Below, piece after piece: positions 1 through 6,162 of a DNA stretch of 7,353 nucleotides. The stretch is taken from NCBI GenBank assembly GCA_949948825.1, contig CATLIJ010000120.1, forward strand, positions 1-7,353. The letters run 5' to 3'. Source of the stretch: an uncultured Clostridiaceae bacterium. GTDB taxonomy: Bacteria > Bacillota > Clostridia > Lachnospirales > Lachnospiraceae. Every line of letters starts with the position of its first letter. The first letter of the stretch is position 1. Under the pieces are notes generated by a model. That model saw only the letters and a list, made by a program, of their open reading frames with translations. It had not been told where the DNA came from and did no database searches. The position numbers and the translations under genes were made by a program.

Positions 1-2
1 TC

Positions 3-72
3 AACACCATAGCTCCAACACCATAACGCCAACGCCATAGCATCAACACCTTAACACCAACGCCATAGCTCC
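3..72. repeat. 14-nt tandem repeat array (5 units, left edge)
   Basis: Five consecutive 14-nt units begin at 3, 17, 31, 45 and 59. The shared pattern is AAC(A/G)CC(A/T)TA(G/A)C followed by three variable bases. The CCAT/CCTT core recurs at 7, 21, 35, 49 and 63, so the period is exactly 14. Bases 1-2 (TC) match the end of a unit, so the array probably continues beyond the window. Because 14 is not a multiple of three and the plus frames contain stops, it is unlikely to encode protein repeats. On the minus strand each unit carries ATGG or a close variant. No spacers separate the units, so it is not CRISPR. Function unknown. Confidence 0.85.
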
Positions 73-74
73 AA

Positions 75-189
75 GGTTTTACAACCAGGTTCCGCACCCT
101 TATCCAGGTAATGGAACAAAATCCGATTTTGCCGCTCTCTTCTGGCACAGGCAAGCTTTCTGCTACATATCCTTCTCCCTTGCGGGAAA
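75..189 (-). other. gene-less stretch with GNRA-type hairpins (minus strand)
   Basis: No convincing gene lies between the left-edge array and the T-arm region. On the minus strand the stretch can form GGTT-GTAA-AACC (86-75), a CAAAAT/ATTTTG stem with a 3-base loop (117-131), and a 6-bp stem with a GCAA loop (189-174, including one G-U pair). Two of the loops are GNRA-type, which is common in structured RNA and less expected by chance. A minus-strand reading frame of 90 codons spans 51-323, but it runs straight through the T-arm (giving the tell-tale VGSNPTG) and has no recognisable domain. These hairpins may be a 3' extension of the RNA proposed at 274-445. Confidence 0.3.
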
Positions 190-273
190 CCAGATCTGCC
201 AGCGGACCCCATGTCTTCCTCATTGATCGGACACTTGGGAGGTGTCTGTTGATTGCTTTCGACCACTAAGCAA

Positions 274-445
274 CGGTTTTCACCGGTGGGATTCGAACCC
301 ACGTAAATCAAGCCATATGACAATCTTCAGTCCAACACTGAGCGCCATTTCATGCTTCCGGCGGCATACCGTACTGCAAAGCAGCGGCACCGTCTGGTTC
401 AAACACCACAACTGTAAGCCGGAACCATTAACCTTTCGGTGTTAT
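274..445 (-). ncRNA. candidate structured RNA with tRNA-like T-arm
   Basis: Read on the minus strand, 302 to 286 is a perfect 5-bp stem with a 7-base TTCGAAT loop, the canonical tRNA T-arm. Directly 3' of it, CGGTG (285-281) can pair with CACCG (441-437). That would form an acceptor-like helix stacked on the T-arm, with about 150 nt between, a plan reminiscent of tmRNA. Inside lie a TTCCGGC/GCCGGAA stem (356-362 with 418-424), a CTGC-TTT-GCAG hairpin (374-384) and a TCAG/CTGA hairpin (327-341). CGGTG could instead form a CGGT-GAAA-ACCG hairpin (274-285). A promoter at 452-480 would start the transcript near 445, just before CACCG. No complete tRNA cloverleaf can be drawn: there is no proper anticodon arm, acceptor stem or encoded CCA. 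It could also be a decayed tRNA or chance folding. No known RNA family was recognised. Confidence 0.35.
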
Positions 446-451
446 TATCCT

Positions 452-480
452 ATCACAAAAGAAATAAGAGATCATTTCAA
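452..480 (-). promoter_or_regulatory. candidate minus-strand promoter for the structured RNA
   Basis: On the minus strand a TTGAAA -35-like element (480-475) is followed after 17 bases by TGTGAT (457-452). Initiation would fall near 445. The -35 matches five of six consensus bases and the -10 four of six, so this is moderate evidence only. Its position fits the predicted 5' end of the folded RNA. Confidence 0.3.
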
Positions 481-500
481 AAACACTGCGCAGTTTATGA

Positions 501-529
501 TTGTTTTTTTGACAGCTTTTTTGTATACT
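501..529 (+). promoter_or_regulatory. promoter of the double-WYL regulator gene
   Basis: TTGTTT (501-506) and TATACT (524-529) are separated by 17 bases, which fits a housekeeping sigma factor promoter. The -10 matches five of six consensus bases. A better -35 sequence, TTGACA (509-514), is also present but lies only 9 bases from TATACT and 15 from a poorer TATTTT (530-535). The start of transcription would be near 536. The AAAGGAA ribosome binding site follows at 564-570. Confidence 0.55.
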
Positions 530-578
530 TATTTTAGTATCATCTGTCCCAAGCACCAACTTTAAAGGAAAATAATCC

Positions 579-3275
579 ATGTCCGAATACAAAGAACTGA
601 TTCAACGATTTGACAAAATCCGCTCCTATGTGCGCGATTTTTATGTTTATGGCTTCAAGACGCGGGAGGATTTCCGGGAAAAAAGTCCCAGGACTTATGA
701 CAACCATCGCCGCCGCATGGAAAGCTGGTTCTCCGACTACATACGAACCGACCAAAACGGCCACAAAAAGTCTGTATTTCTCACTCTGGATTCCAGCCGC
801 ATGGCTGTAAATCCTTTATACCAGGCCTGGAAATCCAAAACCTTTACAGACAATGATATTTCCCTTTACTTTCTTCTGTCCGACCTTCTTGCCGACGGCC
901 AGCCACGAAGCCTGGAGGTCATTGCAGACCAGCTGCAAGAACAATATCATCAGCTTTTTGACTCTCAGACCCTCCGCCGGAAACTGGCTCAATATCAAAA
1001 AGAAGGCCTGATAACACAAAAAAAACAGGGAAAACAATACCTGTATTCCGGAATCACTCCCCTTTGTCATTCCCACTCAGGCCTGTTCCCGGCCTTATGG
1101 CTGGCAGTCAGCTTCTTTCAGGGCGCTGCTCCCTTTGGATTCATTGGAAGCACCATTTTAGACTACTGGAATAAGAAAAACGACTTCTTCCGTTTTCGAA
1201 GCGACTATCTGATCCACACCCTGGAGGACGAAATTCTCCTCCCGGTTCTGCAGGCAATGGAGCAGAAACGCCAGATACAGGTTACAGTCAAAAGCACCAA
1301 AGGACGCCGTACAAATACGCTTACTGCCCTTCCCCTGAAAATTCTCACCAGCACCCAGACTGGCCGGAGATATGTCTGTGTCTGGCAGGAAAACTCCCGT
1401 CGGCTCTCCTCCTTCCGCCTTGATTCCATACAAAGTGTGAAACTTCTGGAGGCAGATAGCAATTACGATACCTGTATGGGCTTTTTTCAAAAACATTTTC
1501 CTCATGTTTGGGGCGTATCCTTTGGAAGCCCACACAAACACGACCTGGAAGCTGTGTGTATGGAAATCTGTCTTGACGAAACAGAAGAAGACTATATTCT
1601 TGACCGGTTGAAAAGAGAAGGCAGGGGCGGCAGCATAAAGCGGCTGAAACCAGGGCTGTACCAATACACCCGCCTATGTACAGATGCCGCGGAGATCCTT
1701 CCCTGGATCAAAAGCTTCACTGGAAGAATTTATTCCTTTTCCTGTTCCAATTCTGCCATAGAGAAACGTTTCTGGAATGATATGAGACTGATGCAGTCCT
1801 GTTACTGTGAAAGTTCCATCGCTGAAGGCGATTTTAAATCAGGTATACCCAGTGCACCCGCCAAACTTTTATGTGGTGGTGGCGCGTCCGCTGCCGGACG
1901 CATGCAGATTTACTGTAATAATCCATCACCTAAGACAAATCCAATTCAGGATGTTAAATGCCCTCTGAAGCCTTCGGTTCATGGCACAAAACCGCTTCTG
2001 GAATCCACAAAGATTTCCAGTAAAACCTTCATCACCAAAGACAATTCCAATCAGAAATGGCAAACGCAGCCAGAAAGCGCTCCTTCATGGCAAAGCGTCA
2101 CCGAGAAAGCGCATAAAGACTTCGGCTTCTCCTTATTTTCAGAGCTCTATACTTGTTATTATCAGGTAGTTGCCCGGATTCTGGAGGAAGCTGCCCACCA
2201 CCCGCTTACCCGTGGTCAGATAGAGGATCTGGCACGAGAATATGGCTATGATGAAAGCGTTCTGGCCATTGTTCCCCGGCTGATTCAGGGAAACTGGCCC
2301 TTTCTTAAACAGCCGGTTCAGGCAGATCGAGTCCTTGTGAAGCAGCCGGTCCAAGCAGACCGCCCCCCTGTTCAGCAACCGCCTCAAGCGGATCGCCCCC
2401 TTGTGAAGCAGCCGCCTCAAGTGGATCGCCCCCTTGTGAAGCAGCCGATTCAGACAAACCGGCCCTTTGTTCATCCGTCACCTGGCCTTTACGCCTCTGT
2501 TTTAAAAAATCCGCCTTTTCCCAGGACCCTTACCAGCCTTCAGAAATCCTGGATTAAGGCGCTGATGTCTGACTCCCGGTTTTGGCTTTTTTTCACAGAT
2601 CTGCAGTTAAAAGAACTGGAAGAATATTTATCGGATGTTCCTCCCCTTTACCGCACATCTGACTTTTGCCTGTTTGACCAGTATGGAGACCATGACCCTT
2701 TTTCCTCTGTCATGTACCGGGAACACATGCTCACAATCCTGGAGGCAATCAGTACACAATGCACCTTATCCGTGTCTTATTTTTCACGGAAAGGCAATAT
2801 TCTGACCCGTCCCTGGTTCCCATGCCGTCTGGAATATGGACAGAGAGACGGCAAATTCCGTCTTTACGGCATGACAATCAGCCAAAAAGGCAGAAAACGC
2901 ATGGACGTGTTAAATGCAGCCCGGATTTTATCCGTTAAAAAAGCCGGCCACATCCCTTCTCCCCTGGTGAATGTAGACCAGCTCTTAGACCGCTCTCTCT
3001 GTGAAAAGCCACTGGTACTGGAAATCACTACGGAACGGAATGCCCTGGAACGGGCCATGCTTCATTTCTCCTGTTATCAGAAAAAAGTAGAGCGGATAAA
3101 GGAATCTGGCTCCTATCGCTGCACCATTTATTATAACAAACGATGGGAAACCGAGCTTCTGATTCAGGTTCTCTCCTTTGGACCAGTAGTAAAGGTCCTG
3201 GAACCCGAATCCTTTTTAAAGCAAATACAGAAACGGGTGGAAAATCAGTCTCTCCTTATGGAAAGTGAGATATAA
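579..3275 (+). CDS. double WYL-domain transcriptional regulator (fusion protein)
   Basis: This is a cytoplasmic, probably DNA-binding regulator of 898 residues. The start is supported by AAAGGAA eight bases upstream. Module 1 has a winged-helix-like region (about 95-157), a WYL domain (about 215-290, with RRYVCVW and FRLDSIQSVKLL) and a WCX-like C-terminal region (about 320-400). A poorly conserved, Cys-containing linker follows (about 405-505). Module 2 starts with a second helical/HTH-like region (about 515-575), then an 11-residue repeat insert (575-629), a conserved-looking stretch around LTSLQKSWIKALMSDSRF (650), a second WYL domain (about 718-790, with KFRLYGM) and a second WCX region (about 810-893, with FGPVVKVLEP). 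WYL proteins commonly sense ligands, often nucleic acids or nucleotides, and control DNA repair, defence or stress genes. Single WYL regulators are usually 300-400 residues, so this is about double length and reads as two proteins fused in frame. It stands alone, with no co-directional partner gene. Family is secure; target and ligand are unknown. Confidence 0.85.
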   Translation: MSEYKELIQRFDKIRSYVRDFYVYGFKTREDFREKSPRTYDNHRRRMESWFSDYIRTDQNGHKKSVFLTLDSSRMAVNPLYQAWKSKTFTDNDISLYFLLSDLLADGQPRSLEVIADQLQEQYHQLFDSQTLRRKLAQYQKEGLITQKKQGKQYLYSGITPLCHSHSGLFPALWLAVSFFQGAAPFGFIGSTILDYWNKKNDFFRFRSDYLIHTLEDEILLPVLQAMEQKRQIQVTVKSTKGRRTNTLTALPLKILTSTQTGRRYVCVWQENSRRLSSFRLDSIQSVKLLEADSNYDTCMGFFQKHFPHVWGVSFGSPHKHDLEAVCMEICLDETEEDYILDRLKREGRGGSIKRLKPGLYQYTRLCTDAAEILPWIKSFTGRIYSFSCSNSAIEKRFWNDMRLMQSCYCESSIAEGDFKSGIPSAPAKLLCGGGASAAGRMQIYCNNPSPKTNPIQDVKCPLKPSVHGTKPLLESTKISSKTFITKDNSNQKWQTQPESAPSWQSVTEKAHKDFGFSLFSELYTCYYQVVARILEEAAHHPLTRGQIEDLAREYGYDESVLAIVPRLIQGNWPFLKQPVQADRVLVKQPVQADRPPVQQPPQADRPLVKQPPQVDRPLVKQPIQTNRPFVHPSPGLYASVLKNPPFPRTLTSLQKSWIKALMSDSRFWLFFTDLQLKELEEYLSDVPPLYRTSDFCLFDQYGDHDPFSSVMYREHMLTILEAISTQCTLSVSYFSRKGNILTRPWFPCRLEYGQRDGKFRLYGMTISQKGRKRMDVLNAARILSVKKAGHIPSPLVNVDQLLDRSLCEKPLVLEITTERNALERAMLHFSCYQKKVERIKESGSYRCTIYYNKRWETELLIQVLSFGPVVKVLEPESFLKQIQKRVENQSLLMESEI
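1884..1901 (+). repeat. GC-rich hairpin inside the WYL linker
   Basis: GCGTCCG (1884-1890) and CGGACGC (1895-1901) form a perfect 7-bp stem with a CTGC loop. It lies in the poorly conserved linker between the two WYL modules, where the encoded residues are low-complexity (GGGASAAGR). It is more GC-rich than its surroundings. It may be a remnant of a small repeat insertion or simply chance. Confidence 0.4.
2301..2465 (+). repeat. in-frame 33-nt repeat, 5 units, inside the WYL gene
   Basis: Five 33-nt units start at 2301, 2334, 2367, 2400 and 2433. They encode 11-residue units of the form (L/F/P)(V/L)(K/Q)QPxQxxR(P/V), for example LVKQPVQADRP, covering residues 575-629. A partial sixth unit (FVHPS) follows. 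The units are proline- and glutamine-rich with alternating charge, so they probably form an extended, flexible spacer. They sit between the second HTH-like region and the rest of module 2. Copy number is likely to vary between strains through slippage. Confidence 0.9.
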
Positions 3276-3308
3276 GGGTCAAAATATCTTTTGACCCTTA
3301 TATCTTTT
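3268..3308 (+). terminator. long hairpin terminator overlapping the WYL stop codon
   Basis: AGATATAAGGGTCAAAA (3268-3284) pairs perfectly with 3289-3305, giving a 17-bp stem with a TATC loop. The stop codon TAA (3273-3275) lies inside the stem. A short T run (3305-3308) follows, so the U-tract is weak. The GGGTC/GACCC core and the position directly at the gene end support an intrinsic terminator. On the minus strand there is no T-tract, so it is unlikely to stop transcription of the convergent operon. Confidence 0.65.
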
Positions 3309-3316
3309 GCCCTCTG

Positions 3317-3532
3317 CATCTTTTCCCTCCAACATCTTCGACCTTTACATCTTTTCCCTCAACATCTTCGACCTTTGCATCTGTCCGCCCCAACATCTTC
3401 GACCTTTGGCATCTTTTCCCTCCAACATCTTCGACCTCTGCATCTTTTCTCCCCAACATCTTCGACCTTTGCATCTTTTCCCCTCAACATCTTCGACCTT
3501 TGGCATCTTTCCACCCCAACATCTTCACTCCG
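3317..3532. repeat. 31-nt tandem repeat array (7 units of two half-units)
   Basis: Units of 30-32 nt begin at 3317, 3348, 3378, 3410, 3441, 3472 and 3504, with a decayed continuation to about 3560. Each unit has two halves starting CATCT(T/G): one followed by a C-rich run, the other by CGACCT in all but the last unit. Fourteen such motifs occur from 3317 to 3520 at intervals of 15 or 16 nt (mean about 15.6). Units vary by one base in length, so reading frame is not kept and the open frames through it are not credible repeat proteins. There are no unique spacers, so it is not CRISPR. It fills most of the 320-base gap between two convergent transcription units, and no gene is seen there. On the minus strand it is purine-rich with repeated AGATG. 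Confidence 0.9.
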
Positions 3533-3595
3533 AAGTCTTTCCGCCCCAGCATCCTTACCCCCTGGCCATCATAACCTCCAATCCAATACCATTTT

Positions 3596-3859
3596 TCACG
3601 GTTCATTCTTATATAAGGAATAATAATCTGACTCCAGATTGTCCATCATCTGCATATACCACCTTTTCGCATCCTCCAACGCTTTATTGTAAATAACCGG
3701 AGCCAGCCTCTCCTGAAACAGCTCCAGCAGCTGCATCTGCTCAATCATTCCAATCTCCTCTCCCCGCTGGTCCAGATAAAATGCCTTTATCTCCCGGTTA
3801 AGCTTCTCCTTTTGCCCATCCGTCAATTTAATCTGCAATAAATTCTCTCTTTTTTTCAT
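3596..3859 (-). CDS. DUF2164 family protein
   Basis: This small cytoplasmic protein of 87 residues has unknown function. It matches my memory of DUF2164 proteins: a charged N-terminal helix (LTDGQKEKLNREIKAFYL), a central EEIG motif (about 34-37), and a C-terminal stretch with P-x-IYN-x-A-x-x-DA (about 54-64), ending with aromatic residues (YYSLY). The usual family length is about 80 residues, so it is complete. Its ATG overlaps the stop codon of the MATE gene in an ATGA, so its translation is probably coupled to the transporter. AAAGGGGAG (3867-3875) lies seven bases upstream of the start, inside the MATE coding sequence. No clear terminator follows, and transcripts may run into the tandem array beyond. 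No signal peptide or membrane segment is visible. The role in the operon is not known. Confidence 0.8.
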   Translation of the reverse strand: MKKRENLLQIKLTDGQKEKLNREIKAFYLDQRGEEIGMIEQMQLLELFQERLAPVIYNKALEDAKRWYMQMMDNLESDYYSLYKNEP

Positions 3860-5238
3860 TCTTCCACTCCCCTTTCTATTTTATCTTCGAACATCTTCTT
3901 ACTGCCGTCTGTCCTGTTTCTCACCAAAAAAACCACAGAAAAGAACATAGTAATCAGCTCTGACAAAGGGACCGCCAGCCACACCCCTGTCTCCTGAAAA
4001 AGAAGCGGAAGTGTACACAGGAAAAAAACAATAAAAACAAAAGTCCGCAGGGAAGAAATAATTGCAGATGCCTTTCCGTTTGACAATGCCGTAAAATATG
4101 CAGATGTAAAAATATTGATTCCGCAAAATAAAAAGCCAAAGGGAAAAATCCAGAACCCCTTTCGGGCAAGCTCATAAACCGGAGTTCCTTTTTCTGCAAA
4201 AACCCCTACAAGCGGCGTTCCCAGTACCATGGAAATCAAAAACACGAAAACAGACACAACGGCAATAAAAGATATACAAATCCGGAATATCCTCCTCAAA
4301 CGCCAGCCATCTCCCAGTCCGTAATTGTAGCTGATCACCGGGGCAACTCCCATGGAAAATCCTATGTATAAAGCAGTAAGCATAAATTGAGTATAAATCA
4401 TAATCGTAACCGCTGCAACCCCATTTTCCCCCAACAGCCCCATCATGGTCAAATTAAAGAAAAATGTGGTCACTGCAGATGCCATCTGACTTACCATCTC
4501 CGAAAAACCGTTCAGACAGCTTTCTGCCAATACAGAGCCCTTCATTTTGGGCCTTGAAAATTTCAGATTCCCTTTCCCTCCGGAAAAAAACCATATTCCG
4601 GCCAAGGTTGGAATCAGATACCCCATTCCGGTTCCAAGAGCAGAACCAGTAATTCCCATTTTACAAAACACTACAAAAACAGTATCTAATAAAATATTCG
4701 CTGCCCCTGCGCTCACAGACAATACCATTCCAAATCCAGGCCGCCCTGCGGTAACAATCAGATTCTGGAAAAGCACCTGAAGAATGCTTGCAGGCGTAAA
4801 AAGAAGAAGCACAAGCAAATAATCCCTGCAATAAGGAAACAGCAAAGGGCTTGCCCCCAGTCCCCATAGAATGGAATCCAAAAATACTACGCCCACAAGG
4901 GCGATTACAAATCCCATCACAGCTCCCGCGCAGATAATCCATGTAAAATCCTGTGAAGCACGCTCCTCCTTCCCTTCCCCCATTTTTCGGGCAATCACAG
5001 CGCTCCCTCCGGTGGCAAGCATGGTTCCCAGCCCTACAATCAGGTTAATCACAGGACAGACAATATTCATGGCAGACAAAGCATCTGTACTCACAAACCG
5101 GGACACAAAGATAGTATCCACAATGGTATAAAGTCCCATAAACATCATCATAACAATCGTTGGCAATGCAAACTTCAATAATGACCAAATTGTAAAATCC
5201 TGCCCCAAAGGATTTTTTAATTCCTTTCCTTGTTCCAT
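3856..5238 (-). CDS. MATE family efflux transporter
   Basis: This is an inner-membrane multidrug/toxic compound exporter, expected to use a Na+ or H+ gradient. The 460-residue product fits the family (about 440-460) and shows the MATE pattern of about 12 hydrophobic helices in two halves. The N-terminus has FALPTIVMMMFMGLYTIVDT, typical of MepA-like members, followed by GTMLATGGSAVIARKMGEG at the first loop. The second half has GFSMGVAPVISYNYG, the matching motif of the repeat. I chose the Met at 5238 because it lies just in front of the conserved region. An upstream ATG at 5331 would overlap the regulator gene by 86 bases and add 31 unrelated residues. The ribosome binding site is weak: GGGGG lies 12 bases upstream, inside the end of the regulator gene. 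It starts seven bases after that gene, so the two are almost certainly co-transcribed. The substrate cannot be told from sequence. Confidence 0.9.
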   Translation of the reverse strand: MEQGKELKNPLGQDFTIWSLLKFALPTIVMMMFMGLYTIVDTIFVSRFVSTDALSAMNIVCPVINLIVGLGTMLATGGSAVIARKMGEGKEERASQDFTWIICAGAVMGFVIALVGVVFLDSILWGLGASPLLFPYCRDYLLVLLLFTPASILQVLFQNLIVTAGRPGFGMVLSVSAGAANILLDTVFVVFCKMGITGSALGTGMGYLIPTLAGIWFFSGGKGNLKFSRPKMKGSVLAESCLNGFSEMVSQMASAVTTFFFNLTMMGLLGENGVAAVTIMIYTQFMLTALYIGFSMGVAPVISYNYGLGDGWRLRRIFRICISFIAVVSVFVFLISMVLGTPLVGVFAEKGTPVYELARKGFWIFPFGFLFCGINIFTSAYFTALSNGKASAIISSLRTFVFIVFFLCTLPLLFQETGVWLAVPLSELITMFFSVVFLVRNRTDGSKKMFEDKIERGVEE

Positions 5239-5245
5239 CTCTGAT

Positions 5246-6097
5246 TCAGGCCCCCATACCTTCTTTTGGCCACTCAAAAATCTGGGTGGGATAACCAAAT
5301 TCCACAAGCAGCCCTCCTTCCGCAAATCCAAGCTCTTTGAGCATTTTCCTGTATCCAGTATCTGCCTTATCCCCTTCCCGGAAGGTCGTCACCTTAATCC
5401 TGACATCACGGCCCGCCATCTCCCCCATAACCTTTTTCAAAAATGCCTCTGGTATCTTTGTTCTTCTGTACTGAGGATGAACTCCCCAAAAATCAATGTT
5501 TCCGGTCTCTCTGCAAAACATCATATTGCCAACCGCTGTATCCTGATCCTTCAAAAGAAACGCCCTTTTTCCATCAATGGCCCGCTCCAGCTGCACTTTG
5601 TACTTTTCCTCATTCAGACAGGGAAAACCATCAATCACCAGACGAACCAACTGAATCCAATCTGGAATATCCTCTGGCTTTGCCAGAACAATCCTCTGCT
5701 GCCAGAATGTGGACTGGTCCGTTTCCTGTGGATTTTTATTCAGACCATATCTTAGCTGCAATGGGTAAAATTCCCCCTTTTCCCGGTACTGATTGGGAGT
5801 CTGCTTGTACATTTCCTTAAATGCTCCGGTAAACGCCTGCCTGCTCTCATATCCTGCCATCAGAGCAAGCTCCATAATCGGTTGATCTGTGAAAACCAAA
5901 AGCCTTGCTGCCTCTGTCAGCTTTCTGCGCTGTACATAATCATGGATTGTCAGTCCAGCCTCCTTTCGAAACATACGATGTAAATAATACTTGGAATAAT
6001 GCAGCCCTCTGGCTACAGTTTCCAAATCCAGATTTTCAGACAAATGGTCCTCCACATAATCAATGGCTGTCATCACTTTTTCAATGTCACCTGTCAT
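5246..6097 (-). CDS. AraC family regulator fused to GNAT-like domain
   Basis: This 283-residue protein probably controls its own operon, including the MATE exporter. Residues about 3-105 form an AraC/XylS double HTH: the first near 25-45 (VARGLHYSKYYLHRMF), the second near 74-96, with the AGYESRQAFTGAFKE signature and TPNQYR at 100-105. After a short linker, residues about 133-275 resemble a GNAT acetyltransferase fold, with FWGVHPQYRR (203-212) where motif A is expected and YRKMLKELGF (249-258) near the C-terminal motif. The usual acetyl-CoA loop, R/QxxGxG/A, here reads RRTKIP, so both loop glycines are replaced and activity is doubtful. I chose the ATG at 6097 because AGGAGG (6111-6106) is placed eight bases upstream. 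An ATG at 6115 precedes that site and is unlikely. More common AraC-type partners of efflux genes carry a GyrI-like effector domain, so this domain may take the same sensing role. Confidence 0.85.
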   Translation of the reverse strand: MTGDIEKVMTAIDYVEDHLSENLDLETVARGLHYSKYYLHRMFRKEAGLTIHDYVQRRKLTEAARLLVFTDQPIMELALMAGYESRQAFTGAFKEMYKQTPNQYREKGEFYPLQLRYGLNKNPQETDQSTFWQQRIVLAKPEDIPDWIQLVRLVIDGFPCLNEEKYKVQLERAIDGKRAFLLKDQDTAVGNMMFCRETGNIDFWGVHPQYRRTKIPEAFLKKVMGEMAGRDVRIKVTTFREGDKADTGYRKMLKELGFAEGGLLVEFGYPTQIFEWPKEGMGA

Positions 6098-6156
6098 GTC
6101 TGTATCCTCCTGCACATTATGTAACAGCTCAAATGAGACATCAGAACTGTACCTGC

Positions 6157-6162
6157 ATTATA
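6157..6162 (-). promoter_or_regulatory. -10 element of the AraC-MATE-DUF2164 operon
   Basis: A perfect TATAAT lies on the minus strand at 6162-6157, with initiation expected near 6150 and an untranslated leader of about 50 nt. No good -35 is seen at the normal distance (the candidates are A-rich, such as AAAAGG), which would suit activator-dependent expression by the AraC protein. A small imperfect palindrome, CTCAAATGAG (6128-6137), sits in the leader. The operator itself cannot be identified. Confidence 0.55.

Noticed and set aside
274..360. Complete tRNA gene on the minus strand
   Set aside because: Only the T-arm is canonical. No 7-bp acceptor stem, D-arm or anticodon arm with T33 can be formed at proper spacing, and CCA is not encoded.
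242..565. Plus-strand open frame of 107 codons before the WYL gene
   Set aside because: It covers the T-arm region and the WYL promoter, and has no domain or ribosome binding site.
3317..3532. CRISPR array
   Set aside because: Units are contiguous with no unique spacers, unit length varies between 30 and 32 nt, and no cas genes are present.
3291..3696. Plus-strand repeat proteins encoded by the tandem array
   Set aside because: Two overlapping frames are open only because the C/T-rich repeat lacks stops. Unit length shifts frame, no credible ribosome binding site is seen, and part overlaps the DUF2164 gene.
5239..5331. Longer MATE start at 5331
   Set aside because: It would overlap the regulator gene by 86 bases and add residues unlike any MATE N-terminus, while the Met at 5238 gives the usual length.
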